64,000 nucleotides of DNA from Streptomyces sp. ADI95-17 (GTDB lineage Bacteria; Actinomycetota; Actinomycetes; Streptomycetales; Streptomycetaceae): positions 481,549 through 545,548 of the forward strand of contig NZ_ML123047.1 of NCBI RefSeq assembly GCF_003846175.1, read 5' to 3'. The translations under genes were made by a program, and so were the position numbers. The notes beneath the pieces are model-generated. The model had not been told where the DNA came from, searched no databases, and worked only from the letters and a program-made list of their open reading frames with translations. Below, in pieces: positions 1 to 7,421 of the stretch. Every line of letters begins with the position of its first letter. Position 1 is the first letter of the stretch.

Positions 1-693
1 TACCTGGATGAGCACCCCCGGCTTCAGGCGGGGCAGCAGTTCGAAGAAGAACACCATGACGTCGGAGCCCATCTGGAGCCGGTGCGAACCGTCGATGAAG
101 AGGATGTCTCCCGGCTCCAGTTCGGCGAAGACGCCGAGGTCGGCCTCCTGGAGCGGGAGACGGACCACCTCGTCGCAGAGGTGGTCGATATGGGCCCGGG
201 GCTCCGGGTCGATCGACGTGATGCGGGTGCTCAGGCCGAGGTCCTGAATGGCCCGGCGGGCGAACTTGGTGGAGTTCCCCGAGCCGACTTCGAGATAGCG
301 GGCCGGCCGCTCGGAGGCGAGGAAACCATAGAGCGAGAGCGCGTCCAGCGGGGGCAGCCAGGTGTTGCCCCAGTAGGCGGTGGCGGCCTTCTCCACTCCG
401 TTCAGGGGGATCCCGGCCAACTGGTCGGCGTACTCCAGAAAACCGGTGAGCTGTTCGGCGTAACGCTCCCGGCTCTTCTCCAGGAGCGCGCACACAGGGC
501 TGATTTCGGCGCGCGGCTCGGGTGCCACCACGTGGTCCAGAAACACCGGTTTGGCCAGGCCAAAGGGCCACATGACCAGGCCGAACGCGGTGGGCCTGCG
601 CTCCAGCCGGTCAAGTCCACGGCGTAGAACGGGAAGCCGCTCCAGCAAGGTGGGGGTGGGTTCGGTCACGAGGATCGGGGACCGCTTGTGCAC
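1..693 (-). CDS. Class I SAM-dependent methyltransferase (3' end beyond window)
   Basis: This minus-strand frame stays open for 231 codons from a GTG at 693 to the window edge, so the C-terminus is missing. The residues YLEVGSGNSTKFARRA are a glycine-rich SAM-binding motif I, ITSIDPEP is the acidic end of strand 2, and DILFIDGSHRLQMGSD resembles motif II of O-methyltransferase or cephalosporin-hydroxylase-like proteins. The first 100 residues or so are helical and carry no known motif. GAAAGG lies about 9 bases before the GTG and serves as the ribosome binding site. The methyl acceptor cannot be read from the sequence. The gene stands alone in the visible part, transcribed away from the small ORF at 971. 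Confidence 0.75.
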   Translation of the reverse strand, partial: MHKRSPILVTEPTPTLLERLPVLRRGLDRLERRPTAFGLVMWPFGLAKPVFLDHVVAPEPRAEISPVCALLEKSRERYAEQLTGFLEYADQLAGIPLNGVEKAATAYWGNTWLPPLDALSLYGFLASERPARYLEVGSGNSTKFARRAIQDLGLSTRITSIDPEPRAHIDHLCDEVVRLPLQEADLGVFAELEPGDILFIDGSHRLQMGSDVMVFFFELLPRLKPGVLIQV

Positions 694-970
694 GGAGGGA
701 AACCTTTCGATCGGTTGGAAGGCCGAGAAGGGCGAGCCACAGGTTCCGCAAGCACTGTTCGATGGAAGACGGTGAACCAACGGAGTCGGCGAAGCCGGTG
801 ATACTCCGGACGCCGGTGATCCTTCCCGGATCGTCCCCCGCTATCCACGAAGACCGTCCTTACCGCGCCGGGCAGTTGACGGAGTTCGTACGATGGAGTG
901 GAAACGCATCAACGCCCGTCCAGGCCTGTGAGCCCAGCGGGCCGAGCGGGGGAAGAAAGGTGCGTGCCCG

Positions 971-1135
971 ATGCCGATCGGGCTCCTCTCCACGATTGCC
1001 GCCGTGTTCTACGGGGGCACGGTCTCCGTCCTCGCCCTCACCGCGACCTTCGCCCGGCGTCGCACACTGCGACGTGAAGCGCGCAGCACCCTCGCCCTGC
1101 TGGTTCCGGGGAGGGCGGTGGAGTCGGAGCGTTAG
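971..1135 (+). CDS. Small hypothetical membrane protein, 54 aa
   Basis: I do not recognise this protein. An ATG at 971 follows a GAAGAAAGG ribosome binding site and opens a 54-codon frame. It has one hydrophobic stretch at about residues 4-27, followed by an arginine-rich segment (FARRRTLRREARS). That layout fits a single-span inner-membrane protein with a cytoplasmic basic tail. It lies between the divergent methyltransferase and the SnoaL-like gene, and no partner is implied. Codon use looks Streptomyces-like, but the short length leaves real doubt that it is translated. Confidence 0.45.
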   Translation: MPIGLLSTIAAVFYGGTVSVLALTATFARRRTLRREARSTLALLVPGRAVESER

Positions 1136-1199
1136 CCGGCCCGGCCGGATCGGTCCGACGACCGGACCAGCCCGGCCCGAACAATCTCGCAGCCGTGCC

Positions 1200-1230
1200 T
1201 TGACCTCAAGTCCGCTTGAGATCCCAGAGT
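1200..1230 (+). promoter_or_regulatory. SoxR/MerR-type promoter with dyad in a 19-bp spacer
   Basis: The -35 element TTGACC (1200-1205) and the -10-like CAGAGT (1225-1230) are separated by 19 bp, the long spacer typical of MerR-family promoters. Inside the spacer lies the perfect dyad CTCAAG-TCCG-CTTGAG (1205-1220), which resembles the SoxR box (CCTCAAG..CTTGAGG). The -10 ends 7 bases before the ATG at 1238, so the transcript is probably leaderless. No MerR gene is in the window, so the regulator acts in trans. Confidence 0.7.
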
Positions 1231-1237
1231 TATCCGC

Positions 1238-1630
1238 ATGAACACCGAAACCGCAGACATCAAAGCCATCGAACAGGTCGTCGCCACCGTCGAGCGCGCT
1301 CAGCGTGCCAAGGACGTCGAGGGCTTCCTCGCGCTCTTCCACCCCGACGCCCTCTGGACGACCGGCCACGGCAAGGTCCTGATCGGCTTCGACGCGATCG
1401 CCGAGTTCACCCGCACCGTGCTGCCGGCGGCCAGCTGGGAGGGCGAGATCACCTACAAGGCAGTGCACACGCAATTCCTGCGGCCCGACGTGGCGGCCGT
1501 GAAGGTACGGCAGGTCTACCACTCACCGGAGGGCGAAACGGAAGGCGCTCCGCTCTACGTCATGACGAAGCAGGATGACGGAAGGTGGCTGCTGCACGCC
1601 TGCCAGAACACGGCAGTGTGGGCCGGATAG
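1238..1630 (+). CDS. SnoaL-like / SgcJ-EcaC family protein, 130 aa
   Basis: The protein has the compact alpha+beta cone fold of the NTF2/SnoaL superfamily, SgcJ/EcaC branch. Visible marks are an N-terminal helix pair (IEQVVATVERAQRAKDVEGF), the LFHPDALWTTGHGKVLIG segment and a C-terminal strand ending WLLHACQNTAV. Members are small cytoplasmic proteins, some tied to oxidative chemistry of natural products, and many have no known reaction. The length is normal for the family. There is no ribosome binding site before the ATG, which agrees with a leaderless mRNA from the MerR-type promoter just upstream. That promoter suggests induction by redox-active compounds or another MerR effector. Confidence 0.85.
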   Translation: MNTETADIKAIEQVVATVERAQRAKDVEGFLALFHPDALWTTGHGKVLIGFDAIAEFTRTVLPAASWEGEITYKAVHTQFLRPDVAAVKVRQVYHSPEGETEGAPLYVMTKQDDGRWLLHACQNTAVWAG

Positions 1631-1709
1631 ACATCTCGGAGTCACGGACGGCGACGGCGCGGGGGATCTTGCAGGCGCCCTCCGCGCCCTCGCCGTTCCA
1701 CCGCCGCGC

Positions 1710-1898
1710 CTACGGTCGCCGGCGCAGGTCCGCCGTGAAGGTGTCCCACGCGGCGGGAGCGAGCACGAGAAGCGGGCCGTCGGGGCGCTTGGAGTCGCGG
1801 ACGGCGACGGTACGAGGGATGTTGCGGGCCACTTCGACACACTCCTGGCCCGCGTTGCCGCCGCTGTAGCTGGACTTGACGAACTCGTACCCGGGCAC
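1710..1898 (-). CDS. DUF397 domain protein, 62 aa
   Basis: This is a small DUF397 protein recognised by the segment FVKSSYSGGNAGQECVEVAR near the N-terminus and the VAVRDSKRPDGPLLVLAPAAW core. It starts at a GTG 5 bases after the stop of the XRE-type gene at 1904-2785, with GGGAG upstream, so the two form one operon. In Streptomyces, DUF397 genes are usually paired with such helix-turn-helix regulators (WhiJ-type loci), and the pair has been compared with toxin-antitoxin or sensor-partner systems. The small protein is thought to bind the regulator; this is family knowledge, not visible in the sequence. Confidence 0.85.
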   Translation of the reverse strand: MPGYEFVKSSYSGGNAGQECVEVARNIPRTVAVRDSKRPDGPLLVLAPAAWDTFTADLRRRP

Positions 1899-1903
1899 GC
1901 GGT

Positions 1904-2785
1904 TTACAGCTCCCTGAGAATGGCGTTGATGAGTCTGACCGAGGTGTGCTGCGCAAGCCCCAGGCGCGAGATGCGGTCGAAAAGGCTGCTGTGGCGCTCG
2001 GCATCAGTATCGCTCTCCAGCCAGAGAGTGGTCGAGGTCGTATCCATGTGAACCACATCAAGCGCCCCCGGTTCAGCGAAGGACACGATGGTGAAGGCGC
2101 TTGTCATGCCGGGGTGAGCACCGGCGATGTACGGCATCACCTGAAGCTTCACGTTCGGCTGCCGCGCCACGTCCAGCAGCCTGCCGAGCTGTTCCCTCAT
2201 CACCTCGCGTCCGCCCACCAGCTGACGCAGGGCGCCTTCATGCACCACCACCCGCAGCTCAAGCGGGCGGTCGCCGATCAACCGCGCCTGCCGCGCCATC
2301 CTGGACTCGACGAAGGGTTCGATCTCGTCGGGGTCCTCCCAGGACCCGTTTCCCACGGCGAGCGCTCTGGCGTAGTCCGGGGTCTGCAACAGTCCAGGCA
2401 CGATGGCGACTTGCCAGGTGCGAAGGCTGGTGGCGATGTCCTCCAGCGCCACATACTCGGCCATGGACTGGAGTCCCGGGTACTGATTCCACCAACCACT
2501 TGCCTTGCGACGTTCGCGGTCGGTCTTGGCGAGTGCCAGCAACCTGTCGATGAAATCGGCGTCACCCTCGCCGTACAGGTGGCACAAGGCCCTGATGTCG
2601 GGATCCCGTATCGGTACGAGGCCCCGCTCGATCTTCGCAACCTTGGCGACCGACGCCGTCAGCGCCTCCGCGGCGTGCGATTGCCGCAGGGAACGCCCCT
2701 CGCGCATGCGCAGCAACTCCCCTCCGAGACGGCGCCCGAGCACAGTCGAGACCGTCCGGCCCCGATCAGGGCTGTTACCTGCCAC
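1904..2785 (-). CDS. XRE-family regulator with DUF5753 domain (WhiJ-like), 293 aa
   Basis: An N-terminal helix-turn-helix of XRE type (LGRRLGGELLRMREGRSL, then SVAKVAKIERG) covers about residues 17-70. The DUF5753 sensor-like domain follows, with WWNQYPGLQSMAEY, LRTWQVAIVPGLLQTPDYAR and the LRQLVGG and SAFTIVSF segments up to the end. I chose the GTG at 2785 because GGAGGG sits about 7 bases upstream; an upstream TTG at 2812 lacks such a site. It is a cytoplasmic DNA-binding protein, divergent from the ATPase gene at 3025 and followed by DUF397. This three-gene arrangement matches WhiJ/AbaA-like loci that influence development in Streptomyces. Confidence 0.9.
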   Translation of the reverse strand: MAGNSPDRGRTVSTVLGRRLGGELLRMREGRSLRQSHAAEALTASVAKVAKIERGLVPIRDPDIRALCHLYGEGDADFIDRLLALAKTDRERRKASGWWNQYPGLQSMAEYVALEDIATSLRTWQVAIVPGLLQTPDYARALAVGNGSWEDPDEIEPFVESRMARQARLIGDRPLELRVVVHEGALRQLVGGREVMREQLGRLLDVARQPNVKLQVMPYIAGAHPGMTSAFTIVSFAEPGALDVVHMDTTSTTLWLESDTDAERHSSLFDRISRLGLAQHTSVRLINAILREL

Positions 2786-3024
2786 GTCGCATCCCTCCGC
2801 CGAGTTGCCCAAGTCTCGGACTCATTCTCCTCGAACACCAACTAGGGCAGAGAAATTTCTGCCCGAACTTATTGCTGCACACGCGATCACACCGCTACCG
2901 TCGGTGTTCCACCGCTCGCACAGCGGAGCCGAAACCGGCGGAAGTGCACCGCCCTGCCCCGCGCCGAAACCGGCGCCCCGCAAGCGCGGCATCGCCACCG
3001 CCCCTCACCGAGAGGTACGCGCCC

Positions 3025-3519
3025 ATGACCTCAGCCCAAGAGAAGCCCCCCGTCCCCGAACCCGTTCTCCGCGAGGACAGACTCAACTTCACGCCGACCG
3101 CCCGCAGCGTCACCTTCTCCCGGCGCCGTACCGCGCGGCTCGTACGGGAGTGGGGGTATCCGGGGCTGGCCGGCGACGCGGCCTTGCTGGTCAGCGAGTT
3201 GGCGACCAACGCGTTACTGCACGGCGCCATCCGGGGGCGGCTCTTCCGCGTTCACCTCACGCTCACCGCGACCACGCTCCGTATCGCGGTCAGTGACCCG
3301 CGCGGCGAGCGGCTGCCCGGTCTGCGCGAGGCCGCGGGCGACGAGTGCTACGGGCGGGGGCTCCTGATCGTCGCGCGGATCGCGGACCGCTGGGGCATCG
3401 AGCCGCGCACCGTCGGGAAGACCGTGTTCGCCGAACTCGCCCTGCGGCAGGGGCCGGACATGCCGATGGGCCCGCGCGAAGTTCGCGCGGGCCCATCTCG
3501 TACAGCTACGCCCAGGTGA
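3025..3519 (+). CDS. GHKL ATP-binding protein of anti-sigma-factor type, 164 aa
   Basis: This is a histidine-kinase-like ATPase of the type found beside XRE/DUF397 pairs. It shows the N-box (LLVSELATNALLHGA), a G1-like VSDPRGERLPG segment and the G2-like GRGLLIVARIADRWG. Such proteins bind ATP and often act as partner-switching regulators. The ATG at 3025 follows GAGAGG; an in-frame start at 2872 has no ribosome binding site. Codon 64 is TTA (3214-3216), rare in Streptomyces, so translation should depend on the bldA tRNA. The last 15 or so codons run through a perfect palindrome and the 3' end overlaps the convergent bkd E2 gene by 14 bases. Confidence 0.85.
   Translation: MTSAQEKPPVPEPVLREDRLNFTPTARSVTFSRRRTARLVREWGYPGLAGDAALLVSELATNALLHGAIRGRLFRVHLTLTATTLRIAVSDPRGERLPGLREAAGDECYGRGLLIVARIADRWGIEPRTVGKTVFAELALRQGPDMPMGPREVRAGPSRTATPR
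3465..3497. terminator. Perfect 16-bp palindrome, probable bidirectional terminator
   Basis: GATGGGCCCGCGCGAA (3465-3480) is exactly complementary to 3482-3497 with a single unpaired G between. In RNA a few inner pairs would open to make the loop. It lies within the last codons of the ATPase gene and just beyond the stop of the convergent E2 gene at 3506, so it can end transcription from both sides. There is no T-run, which is common in Streptomyces. Confidence 0.7.
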
Positions 3520-4921
3520 TCAGGCGCTTCGGCTGTTCCAGGATCGCGGCGACGTCCGCCAGGACCTTGGAGCCGAGCTCGCCGTCGACCAGGCGGTGGT
3601 CGAACGACAGGGCCAGCGTGGTGACCTGACGGGGCTTCACCTTGCCCTTGTGGACCCACGGCTGGAGCTTGATCGCACCGACCGCGAGGATCGCGGACTC
3701 GCCCGGGTTCAGGATCGGGGTGCCCGTGTCGACGCCGAAGACGCCGACGTTGGTGATGGTCACCGTGCCGCCCGCCATCGCGGCGGGGGAGGTCTTGCCC
3801 TCGCGGGCCGTGGAGACCAACTCACCGAGGGACGCGGCCAGTTGCGGAAGCGTCTGCTCGTGCGCGTCCTTGATGTTCGGCACGATCAGACCGCGCGGGG
3901 TCGCGGCGGCGATGCCCAGGTTCACGTAGTGCTTCTGGACGATCTCCTGGTTCGCCTCGTCCCAGGCGGCGTTGACCTCCGGGTTCCGCTTGATCGCGAC
4001 CAGGAGGGCCTTGGCGATGATCAGGAGCGGGTTGACCCGCACCCCCGCCATGTCCTTGTCCTCCTTGAGCTCCGCGACCAGCTTCATCGTGCGCGTCACG
4101 TCGACGGTGACGAACTCGGTGACGTGCGGAGCCGTGAAGGCGCTGCCGACCATCGCCTGGGCGATGGCCTTGCGTACGCCCTTGACCGGGATACGGGTCT
4201 CGCGGGCGCCCACCGTGGTGACGACGGCCGGAGCCGGGGTCTCGGGAGCGGCCTCCGCCACCGGAGCGGCGGCGATCGGCGCCGGGGCCTGTGCCGGTAC
4301 GGGCTTGGCCGCCGCGTGGACGTCCTCGCGGGTGATGATCCCGCCCTCGCCGGTCGGGACGACCGTCGCCAGGTCGATGCCCAGGTCCTTGGCCAGCTTG
4401 CGGACCGGCGGCTTGGCCAGCGGCCGGCTCTCCGGGACCACCGCGCCGTGGCCGTTCATCTCGCCCTGGATGGCCGCCGCGGCGGCCGGTACGGCAGCGG
4501 CCGTACCCTTGCGGGCCCGCCGCTTGGTCGAGCTCTCGGCCACGCCGTAGCCGACCAGGACCGGCTGGCGGCCCTTCGGAGCCTCGGGCTCCGGTTCGGG
4601 CTGAGCAGCCGGGGCGGGTTCGGCCGCCGGGGCCGCGTCGCCGCTGCCCGGTGCCACGTCCACCGCGATGATCACCTGGCCGACGTCGACCGTCGTGCCC
4701 TCGGGGAAGCGCAGCTCGTGCACCACGCCGTCGAACGGGATCGGCAGCTCCACGGCCGCCTTCGCCGTCTCGACCTCGCACACGACCTGGCCGTCGGTGA
4801 CGGTGTCGCCGGGCTGGACGTACCACTTGAGGATCTCGGCCTCGGTCAGTCCCTCGCCCACGTCGGGCATCTTGAACTCACGGAAGCGAGCAGCGTTGGA
4901 AGTGTCGGTCATCGTTGTCAC
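3506..4921 (-). CDS. bkdC: 2-oxoacid dehydrogenase E2 (dihydrolipoyl acyltransferase), 471 aa
   Basis: This is the acyltransferase core of a branched-chain 2-oxoacid dehydrogenase complex. It moves the acyl group from lipoyl-lysine to CoA. Domains in order: a lipoyl domain at about residues 10-85 with the lipoylated Lys in VETAKAAVEL; an Ala/Pro-rich linker; a peripheral subunit-binding domain (VRKLAKDLGIDLATVVPTG); and a catalytic domain with the active-site DHRLVDG near the C-terminus. I take the GTG at 4921 because AGGA lies 7 bases upstream; the ATG at 4912 is a close alternative. It is the last gene of an E1 alpha-E1 beta-E2 operon. No E3 gene is nearby, so lipoamide dehydrogenase is supplied from elsewhere. 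Confidence 0.93.
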   Translation of the reverse strand: MTTMTDTSNAARFREFKMPDVGEGLTEAEILKWYVQPGDTVTDGQVVCEVETAKAAVELPIPFDGVVHELRFPEGTTVDVGQVIIAVDVAPGSGDAAPAAEPAPAAQPEPEPEAPKGRQPVLVGYGVAESSTKRRARKGTAAAVPAAAAAIQGEMNGHGAVVPESRPLAKPPVRKLAKDLGIDLATVVPTGEGGIITREDVHAAAKPVPAQAPAPIAAAPVAEAAPETPAPAVVTTVGARETRIPVKGVRKAIAQAMVGSAFTAPHVTEFVTVDVTRTMKLVAELKEDKDMAGVRVNPLLIIAKALLVAIKRNPEVNAAWDEANQEIVQKHYVNLGIAAATPRGLIVPNIKDAHEQTLPQLAASLGELVSTAREGKTSPAAMAGGTVTITNVGVFGVDTGTPILNPGESAILAVGAIKLQPWVHKGKVKPRQVTTLALSFDHRLVDGELGSKVLADVAAILEQPKRLITWA

Positions 4922-4931
4922 GTCCCAGTCC

Positions 4932-5912
4932 TCAGTACGCCAGCGAGCGGTCGACGGCGTCGAGCACACGGTCGAGACCCGGCAGGTACTCGTCCTCCAG
5001 ACGCGCCGGCGGGTACGGGGCGTGGTAGCCGCCGACCCGCAGCACCGGTGCTTCCAGGTGGTAGAAGCAGCGCTCGGTGATCCGGGCGGCGATCTCGGCC
5101 CCGGAGCCGTAGAACACCGGCGCCTCGTGGACCACGACGAGCCGGCCGGTCTTCTCGACCGAGGTCTGGATGGCGTCGAAGTCGATCGGGGACATCGAGC
5201 GCAGGTCCAGGACCTCGATCGACTTGCCCTCCTCCTGGGCGGCCGCGGCCGCCTCCAGGCAGACCTTCACCATCGGGCCGTACGCGACGAGCGTGAGGTC
5301 GGTGCCGGTACGGGCCAGCGAGGCCTTGTGCAGCGGGCCCGGGATGGAGTCGGTCTCGACCTCGCCCTTGTCCCAGTAACGGCGCTTCGGCTCGAAGAAG
5401 ATGATCGGGTCGTCGCTCTGGACGGCCTGCTGCATCATCCAGTAGGCGTCGCTCGCGTTCGACGGCGAGACCACCTTCAAGCCCGCGACGTGCGCGAACA
5501 GCGCCTCGGGCGACTCGCTGTGGTGCTCGACCGCGCCGATGCCGCCGCCGTACGGGATACGGATGACGACCGGCAGCTTGATCTTGCCGAGCGCACGGGC
5601 GTGCATCTTGGCGAGCTGGGTGACGATCTGGTCGTACGCGGGGAAGACGAAGCCGTCGAACTGGATCTCCACGACGGGCCGGTAGCCGCGCAGGGCCAGG
5701 CCGATCGCGGTGCCGACGATGCCGGACTCGGCGAGCGGGGTGTCGATCACCCGGTCCTCGCCGAAGTCCTTCTGGAGCCCGTCGGTGATCCGGAAGACGC
5801 CGCCGAGCTTGCCGACGTCCTCACCCATGATGAGGACCTTGGGGTCGGTGTCGAGGGCCTTGCGCAGCGACTCGTTGAGAGCCTTCGCAATGGACATCTT
5901 TTCCATGGCCAT
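4932..5912 (-). CDS. bkdB: 2-oxoacid dehydrogenase E1 beta subunit, 326 aa
   Basis: This is the transketolase-like beta chain of the thiamine-diphosphate E1 heterotetramer. MGEDVGKLGGVFRITDGL and VIDTPLAESGIVGTAIG are the hallmark N-terminal segments, RIPYGGGIGAVEHHSES matches the active-site loop, and the C-terminal transketolase domain starts near YGPMVKVCLEA. The length is typical (about 325). It begins 2 bases after the E1 alpha stop with GGAGGG upstream of the ATG, and the E2 gene follows within 10 bases, so the three subunits are co-translated. The likely substrates are 2-oxo acids from Val, Leu and Ile, giving starter units for branched fatty acids; this comes from the family. Confidence 0.94.
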   Translation of the reverse strand: MAMEKMSIAKALNESLRKALDTDPKVLIMGEDVGKLGGVFRITDGLQKDFGEDRVIDTPLAESGIVGTAIGLALRGYRPVVEIQFDGFVFPAYDQIVTQLAKMHARALGKIKLPVVIRIPYGGGIGAVEHHSESPEALFAHVAGLKVVSPSNASDAYWMMQQAVQSDDPIIFFEPKRRYWDKGEVETDSIPGPLHKASLARTGTDLTLVAYGPMVKVCLEAAAAAQEEGKSIEVLDLRSMSPIDFDAIQTSVEKTGRLVVVHEAPVFYGSGAEIAARITERCFYHLEAPVLRVGGYHAPYPPARLEDEYLPGLDRVLDAVDRSLAY

Positions 5913-5914
5913 GG

Positions 5915-7096
5915 CTACTTGCCCTCCTCGGCGGTGTCAGCGAACGATGCCTGGTAGGCGGCGAACTGGGCGCGCTCCTCGTCGACGAGGGGGTTCCCGT
6001 CCGCGTAGACGTTGTCGAAGATCGCGATCGGGTCGGGGTCGGGCATCGCCCGTACCGCCTCGCGGACCCGCTTGCCGAGGGCCTCGCTCTCCTCGTCCAG
6101 CGCGGTGAAGAACGCCTCGTCGGCGGCGCCCTCCTTCTCCAGGTACGCGCGCAGCCGCAGGATCGGGTCCTTGGCCTCCCAGGAGGCCCGCTCCTCGTCG
6201 GCCCGGTACTTCGTCGGGTCGTCGGAGGTGGTGTGCGCGCCCATCCGGTAGGTGAACGCCTCGACGAGGGTGGGCCCCTCACCCCGGCGGGCCCGCTCCA
6301 GCGCCGACCTGGTCACGGCCAGGCAGGCGAGTACGTCGTTGCCGTCGACCCGGACGCCGGGGAAGCCGAAGCCCTGCGCACGCTGGTAGAGCGGGACGCG
6401 GGTCTGCTTCTCGGTCGGCTCGGAGATCGCCCACTGGTTGTTCTGGCAGAAGAAGACGACCGGGGCGTTGTAGACCGCGGAGAAGGTGAAGGACTCGGCG
6501 ACGTCCCCCTGGCTGGAGGCGCCGTCACCGAAGTACGCGATCACGGCCGAGTCCGCGCCGTCCTTGGCGACGCCCATGGCGTAGCCGGTGGCGTGCAGGG
6601 TCTGCGAGCCGATGACGATCGTGTACAGGTGGAAGTTGTTGGTGTTCGGGTCCCAGCCGCCGTGGTTCACGCCGCGGAACATTCCGAGCAGGTTGGTCGG
6701 GTCGACCCCCCGGCACCAGGCGACGCCGTGCTCCCGGTAGGTCGGGAAGACGTAGTCGTCGTCGCGCAGGGCCCGGCCGGAGCCGATCTGGGCGGCCTCC
6801 TGGCCGAGCAGCGACGCCCACAGGCCCAGCTCGCCCTGGCGCTGGAGGGCGGTGGCCTCGGCGTCGAAGCGGCGGGTCAGGACCATGTCCCGGTACAGGC
6901 CGCGCAGCTCTTCCGCGGTCAGGTCGATCGAATAGTCCGGATGCTCCAGCCGCTCGCCCTCGGGCGTCAGCAGCTGTACGAGCTCGGGCTCGGAACTCTG
7001 TGGCGTCTTCGCGGACGTCTTCGCGGTCGTTTTCACGGCGCTGGTCCGCTTGCTGCTGCGTCGCGGTTTGCGCGCGGCAGTGCTCTCCACGGTCAC
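5915..7096 (-). CDS. bkdA: 2-oxoacid dehydrogenase E1 alpha subunit, 393 aa
   Basis: This is the thiamine-diphosphate-binding alpha chain. The ThDP motif runs from GDGASSQGD to FFCQNNQWAIS, and YRMGAHTTSDDPTKYR is the conserved loop after it. The first 45 residues or so are a basic, Lys/Ser/Thr-rich tail (RKPRRSSKRTS, KTTAKTSAKT) not needed for catalysis. The start is a GTG at 7096 preceded by GGAGGAG; the open frame upstream lacks a ribosome binding site. It heads the E1 alpha-E1 beta-E2 operon and is divergent from the response regulator at 7422. A second, diverged copy of the whole operon lies at 25.4-29.1 kb. Confidence 0.94.
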   Translation of the reverse strand: MTVESTAARKPRRSSKRTSAVKTTAKTSAKTPQSSEPELVQLLTPEGERLEHPDYSIDLTAEELRGLYRDMVLTRRFDAEATALQRQGELGLWASLLGQEAAQIGSGRALRDDDYVFPTYREHGVAWCRGVDPTNLLGMFRGVNHGGWDPNTNNFHLYTIVIGSQTLHATGYAMGVAKDGADSAVIAYFGDGASSQGDVAESFTFSAVYNAPVVFFCQNNQWAISEPTEKQTRVPLYQRAQGFGFPGVRVDGNDVLACLAVTRSALERARRGEGPTLVEAFTYRMGAHTTSDDPTKYRADEERASWEAKDPILRLRAYLEKEGAADEAFFTALDEESEALGKRVREAVRAMPDPDPIAIFDNVYADGNPLVDEERAQFAAYQASFADTAEEGK

Positions 7097-7421
7097 GTGC
7101 GTGCTCCTCCGTCGGTCCGGCCCCCGGGGTCTGCCGGGAAGCCAGTGCGGCTCGCCTGTGTCCGTACCCGTGCACGGGGTGGGTGCCGCTCGGTCCGGGA
7201 ACAGGCGTGACAGGTGCCCCGGCGAGCGCCCTGCCGAATGCACGTTACCCAGTACGCCGCATAACTGCGAAACCCTATCTGACCTGCGATTTTGCTTGGA
7301 TTTCCAAGTAAATCGAAAAAGTCGGGAACTCTCGCTGGTCACAGCATTGGTAACAGCCTCGCAGGCCGCCGGAACAACGGCACGTTATCCCGCCGTTCGG
7401 CGGCAGGGAAGAGGTGAGTGT
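7097..7421. promoter_or_regulatory. Divergent control region between bkdA and the response regulator
   Basis: This 325-base gap must carry promoters for the bkd operon (minus) and the response regulator (plus). It is clearly AT-richer around 7260-7320 than its surroundings. It contains the palindrome CTTGGA-TT-TCCAAG at 7295-7308, a good operator candidate. The response-regulator GTG is preceded by GGAAGAGG. I could not assign -35/-10 pairs with confidence. Confidence 0.5.

Noticed and set aside
3506..7096. Pyruvate dehydrogenase rather than branched-chain complex
   Set aside because: Streptomyces uses an AceE-type E1 for pyruvate, and the split E1 alpha/beta with E2 next to amino-acid-type regulators fits the branched-chain complex better. 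It cannot be fully excluded from sequence alone.
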